Below, in pieces: positions 1-11,525 of a stretch of DNA of 64,000 nucleotides. Both the position numbers and the translations under genes were made by a program. The DNA lies in assembly GCA_013399115.1 (NCBI GenBank), contig VXAA01002192.1, positions 126,666 through 190,665 of the forward strand, read 5' to 3'. The stretch comes from Anseranas semipalmata. Lineage: Eukaryota; Chordata; Aves; Anseriformes; Anseranatidae. Numbering within the stretch: the stretch's first letter is position 1; each line of letters starts with the position of its first letter. The notes under the pieces were generated by a model. The model ran no database searches, had not been told where the DNA came from, and was given only the letters and a program-made list of their open reading frames with translations.

Positions 1-1349
1 CCCGGACAACCTGCAGTTGCAGACTTCCAGAAACGGTGATAGCACATAGGATGGAGCTGCATTTCTGTGTCACCTCACAGGCACAGATCCCGTGGCCACA
101 GCTTCATTAAAACCGAGGTCAAAATGACAGTCCTGTCTCAGAATGTTTATGACCTGAAGACACTACCGTTAGACACCTCCTAGAGAGCGCAAAACAGAAG
201 TGAGCCAGGCTTTGGGCCCCGACACAAAAAGATGCAAGAGACCGCTGTAATGAAGTGCTGTTACCCCCTTAAATAGTGTTTTCCTCTCTGCACTATTAAA
301 TATTGGTCAATATTCAGGCAAAAAAATCCTTGACTGCATTACGAAGTCAATATGAATTTGAACTCATCAACCACAATAATAGCTTTAAATTATGGTAGAA
401 GAGAGAGTAGATTGAGCCAAGGGTCACAACAGCTGAAAACCACACCATGCAACAAGAACAACAAAGATAGCACCTTTTCCTATCACAAAAACTAGCATAA
501 AAAAAGTTCTGAATGATGTCAGATCTCACTGGACATCTTGGAATGGAAGCCAGAAGTGTATAACACCTATAGCACGCCCTTTTGCTCCACTGGCTTTTGC
601 TTCCAAGCCAGAGGAGTAGAAGCCAACCCGGGAGCCAATCTAGTGGTGTGGGAACTGCTGAGGGCAGCCGCTGCCTTGCCTGGAGCTGCTCCCTCAGCTG
701 ACCTGGATGCCAGCACTTGGTCCATCCTTGGCCACTCCATGGACCCACAGCTCCTGCACCTTGCTGGAGAAGACATTTAAAACAACTTTCAGGGCTGGAT
801 ACCACATCAGAAGAGAGCTTCACCTGAAGGGAGAGATTATAGCTGTGGATTTCTTGAGGTAAATTATTTTGATGTTCATAGAATGGCATCACCAGTTAAC
901 TAAGTTTTCTGAAGCCTAGCTACCCCACATTTTTAACTTTTGACCATTGGCTGGCTTCTATACTTTTAATGCACTTCTGTCTCATAAATTGCAAACGAGG
1001 AGCCTTTTGGAAGTGTGCGAATTTCACCTGATGTTACTCCAGGCCGCTGGGAACAGGAACCAAACTTTCACTCCCAACAGAGGTTTGCCACAGCTGGCTA
1101 CAGCCATGTGTTTCTTACGCTTCACTTACATTTTCTAATTCTCATGACCTCTCAGTACTAGGCAAACCAACAATTAAAGTGGCCAACAGATCTAGCACAA
1201 TTCAATGTTTTTTGCTTAAAAAAAGCAAAGGGTTAAGTAAAATGGCTTATTTCTGACAAATGTATTTTGCAGCATATAGTTTTTAGGACCTGAAAAACCT
1301 CTTGCAACATAAAAGAACAGTTTGAAGGTTAGAATTTTACATTTGTACT
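1..1349. other. Non-coding unique sequence
   Basis: I see no gene or recognisable repeat here. A minus-strand open frame of 181 codons (347-892) is the longest in the window. Its product is rich in Cys, Trp, Leu and Ser, overlaps other open frames on the opposite strand, and has no domain I know, so I treat it as chance. The stretch is moderately GC-rich between 540 and 780 and AT-rich elsewhere. Confidence 0.6.
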
Positions 1350-1480
1350 TTCACAATAACATAGGCAACTCTTCTGCTTCCCATTTTGCAGATGAAGAAG
1401 CTGAGCAAGTCATTTCATGACCTTATCTTTATGCTACAGTAAGAGACTGGCAGAACGGGAAAAGAATCCAGATTTCTTTC
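1350..1480 (+). repeat. MIR-family SINE relic
   Basis: The segment follows the 3' two-thirds of the MIR consensus in order. It has a 'TCACAATAAC' stretch matching 'cctcacaacaac', then 'CCCATTTTGCAGATGAAGAA' matching the MIR core 'cccattttacagatgaggaa'. It continues with 'GCTGAG', then a diverged block ending in 'ACAGTAAGAGACTGGCAGA' (MIR 'agctagtaagtggcagag') and 'AATCCAGA'. MIRs are tRNA-derived SINEs mobilised by L2-type LINEs in early amniotes. In birds only old, worn copies survive, which fits the mismatch density seen here. Ends are approximate. Confidence 0.75.
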
Positions 1481-3422
1481 TCTGCATTCCTTCCCCTCCT
1501 TCCTGAAGCACTCAGGTCCCAATTTTATCATAAAAATAAAATAAATAACGGAAACCACGCATACACATGACCGACATATTTGGCCTTTTGTCTGCCACAT
1601 GAAGCTGCTCAGACTCAGCCACCTGGCCGGAAGGCTCGGGGTGGGAGCGTGGCCAGCCCGTCTCCCGCTCTCCTGCCCAGCCTGGATCAAGCTACCAGAG
1701 AAGCCTGGGGGAGTTAATGGCTATTCCATGGTCACCAGCGGGCCGGGGCATTACAGGTGGTGGTGACAGTGGCCAGGGACTTGCTTCTGCCCTTATCAGT
1801 TGGCCTAAATTTATCTCGTCAACTTTTAAGAGTTCTACTTCAATGGAAAACACCTATTTTATCCAACACTGCTTCCACATTTAATCCTGGATTTCACACG
1901 AGTTTTGTTTTGTAATATAAGTGTACTTGAAAAGCAGCTAGTTTCAGCGTAGGGCTATTTTTAGGTAGCGTATGGGACTTCAAAAGAGAGGAATTACACC
2001 ATCTCCTGTTTTTTCTTCTGCTGCTCATGCCCTCCTAACTCCAAAATTACAAACATCCATGTGTGAAAAACTCAAACCTCTTACAGATCTCTTTCAGAGA
2101 AGAACCTGCCAGCTTAGCACTGTAGGAAGAAAAGAAGTCTGCTGTGAAGAGGAAAGGAGAAGAAAAACTGTGGCCCTCAGCCAGTTGTCCTTAGAAAGGG
2201 GGTCTCATTTTGCAGTTTTCCGGGACAAGCCCTACAGGTGCACAATGAACAGCTTTTTGCACTATTATTCAGCATTTCCTAAGGCTTTCCTAACTTTGTT
2301 TTTCATACAGGTTAATTACTATATGTAGCGACTAATTTTTCTCAGGGCTGATTCTTCAAAAGGTAGATAGGGGAAAACAGGAAAGTGCAATATACTGTAG
2401 AAGTCTACTTCTCCGGTAAGCAAAGGTGAATCTTTAAACTTCTGTATTTCTTTTTCACAAAATAAAGATAATTTGCTTTTCTGGAAGTAAGATGAGCTCA
2501 GTGCTGCAACTGACAGTCACCGTATTGATTTCTAGCTCCCATATCTGTAAGCTGAGCAACATGTGTCCTGGCCTGTGATAGCTCCTGCTGCCAAAAAACA
2601 CAAACCAAAACAGCTGCTCCTGCAGTTAATATTTATTCTTATTCTCAAACAGCAGACCTAGAGGAAAATGGCTGGATAATAATAATGTGACCCCAAATGA
2701 GCCCAAACATTGCTTTGTTGCTGTAAAGATAGTATAAATAACAGTTAACTGTAAAAAGAGCTGGGATTTCCACGCTTCAAATGTCCTATAGGTATAGTAG
2801 ATTTTTATTTTATTTTTTACAGTACAGAGGCTTCTGACAGCATTGCAATGAAGACAGAAAAACATACGCAGTGAGAGAGATGTCAGAGTAGCAAAGCGCC
2901 TGAAACGAGACCTATCAGCTAACCAGCAAAGATAGAAAAAACTGCGTGCCTCTACAAAACCAGGAAAACCAAAGTTTGTTTTCGTTACTGCTGCTTATTT
3001 GTTTAAACGAGAACTTTGTAGAGCACTGGTTACTGAAAGAACAGATTCCACCTGCAAGGGGATTGAGCTTCTGAGTCACAGACCTGGGTTTTCCATTGTG
3101 CTGAAAAACCCAGAGGAGGAGAGCAACAAAAAGCTCCTGAATAGACCTGAACATTGTACACATATTTTACCTTAGACAGATTCTCAAAAATGCTTTTCAT
3201 TGAAAATCTGGAAGAAGAATTAGCACCTATCTCCCTTCTGCTTGCTGTTTTCCAAACATACAGGCCTATTAAACAAAGCAGCAACGCTCCTTTTGCGTAT
3301 TTTTCAGTGCCTGCAGCGATCATTGCAAGGAAAGACAAAGATTCAAAGGTTTCCTATCACCACTGCCTATGTCAAGCTTATTCACTTGGCTTGAATAACT
3401 CACTGCTGCCCAGAAACTGTTC

Positions 3423-3441
3423 TTTTTTTTTTTTTTTTTTT
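3423..3441. repeat. Poly-T tract
   Basis: An uninterrupted run of about 19 T is followed by CCCAAGG. No source gene or element is recognisable on either side, so it could be a simple A/T tract or the tail of an unrecognised minus-strand retrocopy. Confidence 0.9.
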
Positions 3442-6400
3442 CCCAAGGAAGAAGGATAGAAATAAGTGCTTTTGAGAGGGATGGGACTTGTCAGTGTGCT
3501 AATATGATGACCCTCAAGTAGCTGAATGCATTGGCCAGGTATGGTGCACATTAGCTCTGGTGCTTGCAGCTCCACGTGGCGAGCTCGGACCTAGAAAAGC
3601 CACCCTTTCCTGCGGTGAGCTGTAAGCAAAGCTCCACTCCTTCAACCTTGCTGGCCCTTGAAAGCTAAGGAAACAAAGAGCAGGGAGGGGCTGTGTGGTA
3701 CAAACTCGCACGGAGTTAGAGCAAGCCCCTACGAATTCATGGTAAATGGTGGCTTGTAGGTTTCGTACAAAATAACACAACACGGGCAGGTGGGCTGCTC
3801 TCGGGGTAGAAAACATGAACTCATTTGTATTTGTTGTTAGTCAGAATACAGAAGAATGTCCTCTCCCCCAAACACTGAAAATGGATTTCATTTTCAATGT
3901 AAAAATCAGCTTAGGTCTTAGGAGACAACACTATAGCATCTTAAATACAGACGTACCTTTTGTTAAAAAAAACACTCAGTTTATGGAATTAAAATAATGT
4001 TAAATTAATTTCCTCCGTTCTAAAAACTGTGTGCTGTGTTTAGTTGCAATTTGAGCTCGGGAGTTCTAAACCTCTGAACCTAAAACTTGGAGATTTCATT
4101 ATGGGAAGTATTGTAGAGCAGTACCGAAAAATTCAACCATCTTAATTGTACGAGCTATTATCTTAACTTACACAGCATTTTGTATACTCTCTCTGTTCCG
4201 CTATCGTATCTCCCAGAAGACAGGGGCAAGTACACAGGGCTGGATGTATTCACTTGAGCGGCGCATTTTTCAACCATGTATTTCTTCAGAAATGGTATGT
4301 TTTGTATTATTGTGAAGCGCATCCTGCATAGCAACACCGTAGATTATTGATTCAATTGAATTGTGCAAGACTGAAATTCTAAACCGTGCGTTTTGCATTG
4401 ATCCTTAAATCGTATCATTAAAATAAAACTCAATGGTGTTTTGAATACACTGATCCTAATAATTTTAGAGCTTGTGATGTTCCCTTGCAGCACCGATGAC
4501 TAACAGCTCCTGAAGAAATAAATAAAAATCTTCCTGAAACACAATTGTGTCCAAGCTATTTGAAAGCTACAGAAAACAATTACAGTAAAATTCTGCGTTC
4601 TCAATCAGGCTCCGTAAAAAACACTCTAGCACGAAGAGATGCCGGGTTATTTATTGTGGGAAGTTACTGAATGCTTAACTATGCAGATGAAATTCTGCTC
4701 ATTCTTTTATACAAGGCAGCAAAATAAATAACTTAACAGCTCGCAGTTCCCAAGGTAGACTTGTTAATCGGTCCAATATTGTTCTAATTCTCCTCGTAGC
4801 TAACTGAATTGGAGCATGTAACTGGATAAAATGTGTCTTTAGATACCATGTACTTATTCCGATTACTATTTGGTTGATTGATGACTTTCTGATTTTTTGA
4901 AACAATGCCAGCACAGTGGCCTCTTGGTAGCTGAACACATGACTGCTGTTTGTTGTGCTTTGGGGGGACTGCAGTGCGAGGTCTGGCTCAGTCATTTTTA
5001 AAATCAATACTTGCTCTCTGAGCACGGGATAATTTAGAGAACATAATTCAGAATTCTACCTTTCAGCATGTATCCTCCATCAAAGGGGGATTTTTGTCCA
5101 GAGTCAGCACAAAGGCTACATGACCCAAGAATGCACAGATAAGGTTAAAAAAGAAAGGAAAAGTATATATTTTTTTCCAACCAAAGCATCACTAGCCACA
5201 TGTGTAGATAAATGTGTCTGATGTACGTGCACATATAGCATATGCGCACCTCCATGAATATCAGCTGGAACTGGATGCTTTGAATAAACTCCAGTTTTTG
5301 CTTACTCCCATGCAATTTTTTTTTTTTTAAACGTTTTGATCATTTGTGTATAATCTCAGTTTTTGAAGCAAGGTCCCACTTCACTGCAGAGTGAACTGTC
5401 TGCAGAGGACAAGCTAAAAACGTGACCTGAAAAGCCTTTGATCAGCTGGCTTTCAGCCTTCCTAACGCTGGAGTTCTGAAACAGCTGAAGAATTTCCTGC
5501 GCAGGTATTAGCAGTATTCTGCTTTCAGCAGCAGAGATTTGAACCAAATTTGCCACATTAAATCAGTGCAGTTCTGCCGGTGTAAATGGAGAATAACTGA
5601 GATCCTAATCAGATCCACTGCTGTTTGAGTGTTGACTGAACTCCAGTATTACACTATTTATTCCTTTTGGATTTATCTTCACATTTAAACATTCTGGTCC
5701 TATATTATGCCTCCAATTCATCTTCCATATCCTTTCCATTAATGAAAAAAATTATTTCTCTAGCTTTTTCAGACCTTAATGGCCTTCTGGATCCTCTCTC
5801 TGCCATTAAAATATAAAGTCCTCTTTGCACTTTCTCTTCCTGCTTTCTCCAAGCTGCCCATGCAGGACTCCAGACACACTCCTGGATCTCTTTCCTGCCT
5901 GGTTTCCCTCTCTCCTCCCGTATCTAAAACTTTCACTCCTCTTACGTTTTGACAGAAGATGCTGAAGTCAACAGAGCCTTGTTCATATTTAAAATGTCCC
6001 GTATTTGCTTTTAAAACCTGCATGTATTTTAACAACTTCTCAGCACAGAAGTGCTCGGGCACAGTCCTTCTGCCCAGAACCTCCCCAGCCTAGAGGACTG
6101 GGAGCCCCTCCACAGGCTCCTGTTTTCAGTCCAGTTTTGCTTCTACCTCCTTCAAAAGGAGAAACTTCCAGGTGTATCTGAACAAAGCTCACAGCTTCTC
6201 CATGTTGGCAGGGGACCTTGAGAAAGGAAAGAGGGATATGCCCCAAAAGCACAAAGCCATCTAAACGTTAGACATTTTCTCATGACACTAGCATGAAAAG
6301 CAGTATGTAAAATTTCTGGGGGTCTGGGAAAAAAAAGTGTGTAAAACCAGGAAAAGCCTGGTGCCTTACTTGAAGGCTACTCACTGTTTTCAAACATCTC

Positions 6401-7679
6401 ATCCAGATTTCTTACAAGGAAAGTATTTGGCTTCATTCTTTGCAAAACTTAGGTGAGTTCCACTTGAAAAGCCATAGATGGCAGCAAATTATCTTTAGCA
6501 AGATGAGTTTTCCAATCATTCTCATTTTAATATGCTTCTTTTAATAGAAAAATAATTAAATAGGAAACAAAGTACTGGGAAAGAGTTAGAATAGCAGCTT
6601 AAGCATTTCAACTGTCTAAAGACTATTAAAAACTATAATTTCTTTTACTCCTTATTTATTCTCAGTCAATTAATGAGTGCTCAGCCACTTTTTCCATTGT
6701 GGACCAAAAAGAAAAATCCACTCAGGATACAAAAGTTTCAAACCCTGCATCCATCCTAATTTTTTTATGAGGATTATCAGCACTATTTCATTCTATATAG
6801 TTTACTGGACATCCATACCTCCAGCTGCAGCACTGGAGCTGTGCAAACAGTTTCCCTTTTAACTTTTTCCACAGCTCTCTGGAACGGTCACCCTTTTGGC
6901 TGAAGTTTCTAGTGCCTGTAAGTAAATTCTGTGAAATAATTATTCAATATGAGGTTTATATGAAACCTTATTCCTTTTTTAAATTAGAGGATGAACTATA
7001 TTTCTTGTTATTCTTTCCCATGGAAGAACATAATATGAACATCCAGGTGTTTTATAAAAATTTGCATGTTCTGGTTCACTAAACCCAAGATATTGTATTC
7101 TGGGGTAGACATCATCCTAGGCTTGCCTGATATTTTCTGCAGCAAGATCGATGCTTAATCTGCAGATTTCTACCCAGCCAAACCTCAAAGTAAAACAATG
7201 AAATAGAGGAACAGAAGAAAGGTGCCTGGCTACACCCAGAGAAAAGGGTTTAAAACACTGGTTTTCATGCCAACTGAGGCATCTTTCTGATTCACACCGT
7301 GCAGCCTGGGTGCCTGTGGTATCACCTCTCAGGTGAGGTTTGCTCCCTTTCACCACAGAAGAAAAGGTGAGTGACATGTACAAATGACCACCTAGAATAC
7401 ATGTGTATTAAGTCAAGCTGATGGATCTTGCTGCACTTCATCTGACTTACGGAAACACAACAGCAACAAGGAAGCCTTCCACCTCTTTCCTTATTTTCAT
7501 TTGTCTCTGGCATGATATGATACAAAAACTGTATTTGAATTACAACAGCTTGAAAGAGTTACCAAACGCTTTCCTTTGTTCGTTAGGTATGTTGATAAAA
7601 CAAGCAAACCACAAGAAGGAAAAGCAGAGGACCTGCGAGAAGCCCAAGTTCTCAGCTTTTGCACCAGAGCCCGCACAGA

Positions 7680-7747
7680 CAGCGAGGGCACAGGAAGGAG
7701 GTACATGTATATGCTACACAGAACCTACCAGCGAGGGCACAGGAAGG
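7680..7747 (+). repeat. 19-bp direct repeat, 49-bp spacing
   Basis: The same 19 bases beginning CAGCGAGGGCACAGG occur at 7680-7698 and 7729-7747. A shorter GGCACAGGA-type echo follows immediately. The sequence between the copies is not itself repeated, so this is a local duplication rather than a clean tandem array. Confidence 0.85.
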
Positions 7748-9211
7748 GGCACAGGAGGATATTCCGTGCCCCCCTGGACTGGGAGGAAAACGGGAGCACA
7801 CACTGGAAATCTGTGATACCTCGTGCTTCCCAGTATTTAGCAGCAATGGCGAAAAATTGCATATAGGTGTACTACAACCCCTACAGTATTTTTTCTGAGT
7901 GAAAATTAAAAAGAGAACACAGAACTATCACTTCAGAAGTAAACAGCTAGGATAAAAATCACTTGCCATCCTCACATCTGTAGGTTTTACCTTTGTATGC
8001 ACCCTGACATGAAAGACTCTACAAACAGTATCTGATTACAGCTTTATTTTATACTATAACATTTCAGATGTATGAAAGGGACAGCGACTTTTTTTCCTTT
8101 TACCTGCCTTGTATTTTCTGTTCTTGTCCTTGATTTTCAGGTACAAATTTAGATACCTTTACATCCAGCTTCGCAGTGAAGGAAAAAATCCTCAGACATG
8201 CACCTGCAATATAATTTTCTGTCTTCAAGCTGCAAGTATAAATTATATGACAGAAAGATGGGGAGATTACAGGTTTATGACAAGATTTTATTTAGAATAT
8301 ATATGATTATGCACATATCATTCTGAGTTTGAGATGATCTCATTTGTGAGAAAATAACACCTCTGGCATCACTGAATATAAAACAAAGGTTTTGTCATGG
8401 TGGCTTTACCAAAAGGCACATTTAGGAAATGCAGTATCTTTAATAATAGGGTTGTTGAAAATTCTGTAATATTTAATTCTAAGATATTAAAAAAAATCAC
8501 AATTATAATGTCAATATCATAATTTTACAAGCCATATCCAACTATTCTTTGCGCTATTTATGTTGGCAATGCTCTAAATAGGAGAACAAAGACCGTAAGC
8601 TGGCATTTCTTCATCCTCCTTCGCATTGTTTATTTTCTCCATTTCTAACCCATTGCATTTACTTTCTGTGGCACGCGCAACTGGGCTGCTCGTGCAGCTT
8701 ATGCAGGGAGCTTATTCAACAAGACTCGACCAAACGTTTATTTAGCCTTATTTGATGAGCCTGGAACTAGCTCTTCCTTTGCCACACTGTCCTTGTCTCC
8801 TCTCCCTTTGAGTCTGTCACTTTGCAGATTCATTCCCCCAAAATTTTGGATGTCTGAGTGCCAGCTTCAGTGCTGCAGCTGTCCCAGGCTGTGCCTGTAA
8901 TCAGGTCCCAGCTCCCGCGGACCCAGCCCCATGCAACGGCAGCTGAAGAGCTATTGAAATGCCATCTGCCTGCAGATCCCAATACCAGCTATGGTTTTTC
9001 TTTTCCTTGTTGCAAGGCCAGAGAAATAGTCAACTCATAACATCGCTTCTATTCTACACAACCATACAACGACAACTAGATCTTGCAGTTGTCCTGTGGC
9101 CTACAGCACGTGAAGCAAGCAGCAGCCATATAACCCAGTAGTGATGCAGCCAGCTTGGTATGTTCTGCAACCTTTCAGGTACAGCAAAATCCCAGTTAAA
9201 CATAAAACACT

Positions 9212-9234
9212 ATACCAAAATTTAGTTTTGGTAT
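9212..9234. repeat. Short perfect inverted repeat
   Basis: ATACCAAAA and its exact reverse complement TTTTGGTAT are separated by five bases (TTTAG). It could be a chance hairpin or the remnant of a palindromic DNA-transposon end. No matching partner terminal repeat was noticed nearby. Confidence 0.8.
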
Positions 9235-9839
9235 GGGCCTTTAATTAGAGACGGTTTGGCAGAATTAACTCCCCTAGCGTGCCCAGGACAGGATTTTGCA
9301 GAACACTCAGTGAGTGTTTATGACATTGAAGCTAGGTACAAGTCATTTCTGTCTCCGCTGTAAGAATAGAAATAAGTGGCTTATGTCTTAAGGAAGAGAA
9401 GAGCAGACTGTTAATGTGTAAACGGATATTATTCCAAGAGTGCCTCTGGACTTGCTGTGCTCCAGATTTTGGGTCTGGAACAGAGACAGTCCTCAGGAGA
9501 GTATTGGTATCTGCACATCCATGAAATTGGAGAATCCAGTCCTAGCTTTTAAAAGAGCCAGTGATAATATGGTCCTGACATCCTTGAATTTATTTTCAAA
9601 GTCAAGAAATAGAAGGGGATTCACATTTTGTGCATGTGATCTTCCCTTAATGCAGTGGGTTAAACTGAACCAGCCTCCAGACCAAAACACGTCCAAGCTT
9701 TGATTCTTATAAATCTGTTTTTGAATCTTATGCCTTTGGATGTCTCTTAAGAGCAGGTTCGCAATCTAAATACACGAGTTATTAATGAGAGGAATGCAGA
9801 TGTTGCAGAAAGCAATGTTTTCAGCTCTTCCTAATCAGA

Positions 9840-10170
9840 TGAAATACTGTTGAACAACATTTGTTTCTCTGCCAGATCTTCTGGCACAATTAATTCCTTC
9901 ACAGAAATAAAATCTGCAGGAATTTTAATCATTTTATAAAAAGTCAGGCCGCCTTTAAAGAATTGATTTCTATAGCTCTATTTCATTAGAATTGTTTTCC
10001 TTTAAGTAATTTCATAATTCTGTGTTAATGAGCAAGTGAAGAGCATTTCTGCCTAAATAGCATGTGACGTCTAAACCACCAATCGCTTCCCTGGACCTCC
10101 TATCTCTCAAACCACCTGCTAATCATAACAATTGCTAATTTGAGACCTTTTAGCCATTTCTAGTGCTGGT
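9840..10170. promoter_or_regulatory. Candidate conserved noncoding element
   Basis: This is an AT-rich, CpG-poor, non-repetitive stretch dense in homeodomain-type TAAT/ATTA cores (TTAATTCC, TTTTAATC, CATTAG, TAATTTC, GTTAATG, TAATCATAAC, CTAATTTG). It lacks simple repeats, and this texture is typical of vertebrate developmental enhancers. The call rests on appearance only; no alignment was possible. Confidence 0.2.
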
Positions 10171-11159
10171 GACAATGCCACATAGCGTGCAGTGGCCATT
10201 TGGCCAGTCTCCCACCCACCTCAGTGACTGCGGCTGCTGCTGCCCATTTTGGGCTCTATTGTTCTCCCGCCGCTGCTGACCACGAGCAATTCCTCCTTGC
10301 CTGATCCCGGGGGAATCGCTGCCTTCACAATGGGGGCAGGGCCATTTGCTTTGTGTGCAAGATAATCTTTTATAGAATTGTTCTCACACACACGCAAGCA
10401 CACACTAGCCTGCTTGTGCTCCCCTTCTGCTTCTGAAAGGCTGACAAACAGCAGTGGGAAGGTTTAAAAAGCAGGTAGGAAATGTTAACTGTCCCTAGTT
10501 AGTCATTCTCTTATTGATGTGCACTTAAAAATACATATAGATATGGCTAAATATGGAAATAAATGTATTACATAATCATCGTTATTTTCACACTCCTACT
10601 AAGAGTAGATCTGGCAGTGCTTTGCATAAACCTTGCAGCTAAAATCTGGTAATAGATAACCAAAGAGTTCACTAGATTTGGATTTTATAAATACCCACGT
10701 GTAAAAACCATACCAAGAGGGAGCAAGTGCTTCCCACAGTATTTCAAAGGAGAATAGAAAATCTAAGGTGATCTGTTAAGAGAAGCAGAACTGACAGCCC
10801 CTGTGCTCAGCATGGTATCTTCCTGCCTTATGGATGCTCCTCTTCCCCAGCCCGCTCGCAATAGAAAATAAAATTTACTTGATTTCTCTGTCTGAGCTGC
10901 TGAAATACGACTTTGTACTAGGCTTTACCTTTAAATCCTCCACTCTGAAGGATTTAAAGCTGGTCATTATATTTCAAAGCAGGTTGCAGGAGGAAAAAAA
11001 ATAAAGGTAGGCTGTACTAACCAGCTGTAAAAATAAATAAATAAAAAGAATCTGTAAATATTATAGTAACCCACGCAACAATGAAAACAAACATAGAAAG
11101 GAAGTATCCCCATTGCCTATGACACAGGTGACAATTTTGGGTATTTCCTCCAGCTTTTA
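10171..11159. other. Non-coding sequence
   Basis: No gene is seen. A short GC-richer patch lies at 10200-10350, and a CA-rich imperfect run (CACACACACGCAAGCACACAC) lies near 10385-10405. The rest is AT-rich with short A/T tracts near 11000-11050. Confidence 0.55.
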
Positions 11160-11174
11160 ACACTGCTTTTCTGA

Positions 11175-11525
11175 TTCAGTTGCAGCCCTTTGCCCGAGCA
11201 GGCTGGGAAGCACCCGCAAAAGCCGCGCCGGGCAGACGTTTCCTCGGGGAGATGCTCAGCTGGGCTGCACGGGAAGGGCGAAGCGTGGGCGCAGGGCCTG
11301 CTCGGCTGGCTCCCCTAGGCCCGGCCGGCTCCCCCCAGGCCCCGCTGGCTCCCCCCAGGCCCCGCTGGCTCCCCGCGCAGCAGGAGCCGCCGGATCGATC
11401 CATCCCCGCATCTGCCCGTGGCCGAAGGCACAAAGCAGCAGCAGCGGCCCCAGGAACGTCCCAGCCGGCTGAAGGAAACCCGCTGCTGCTGCTGCGCGGG
11501 GCTTGCAGTCAGGCGAAGGGCACAA
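11175..11525. promoter_or_regulatory. Isolated CpG island
   Basis: By hand count there are about 30 CpG dinucleotides in roughly 340 bp, at about two-thirds G+C. That gives an observed/expected ratio near 0.8, against a CpG-depleted background on both sides. In birds such islands usually mark promoters, including those of long noncoding RNAs, or minisatellite-rich GC patches. There is no obvious TATA box, and overlapping open frames run on both strands (131 codons plus, 118 codons minus), as expected in GC-rich DNA with few stop codons. CAG and CTG trinucleotide runs lie at about 11433-11445 and 11477-11491. A GC minisatellite occupies its centre, so slippage rather than promoter function could explain part of the composition. 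Confidence 0.55.
11308..11375 (+). repeat. 20-bp GC-rich minisatellite with quadruplex-forming tracts
   Basis: The unit GGCTCCCCCCAGGCCCCGCT occurs exactly at 11327-11346 and 11347-11366. A diverged 19-bp copy precedes it (11308-11326) and a truncated copy follows (11367-11374). The plus-strand C-tracts from 11331 to 11374 are six, four, six, four and four long, separated by 3, 7, 3 and 7 bases. The minus strand therefore fits the G3+N1-7 quadruplex pattern and the plus strand an i-motif. Confidence 0.9.

Larger units (their letters stand above)
1481..9839. other. Non-coding AT-rich unique sequence
   Basis: No gene is recognisable. Open frames are short (up to 131 codons), lie on both strands and lack domain-like composition. 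Simple sequence includes a T-tract at 3423-3441. Two exact 19-bp direct copies lie at 7680-7698 and 7729-7747, and a perfect 9-bp-stem inverted repeat lies at 9212-9234. A perfect MEF2-type site (CTATTTTTAG) lies near 1954. Otherwise I see nothing. Confidence 0.55.

Noticed and set aside
347..892. 181-codon minus-strand open frame, the longest in the window
   Set aside because: Composition is Cys/Trp/Ser/Leu-rich without any domain, other frames overlap it on the opposite strand, and there is no splice or promoter context.
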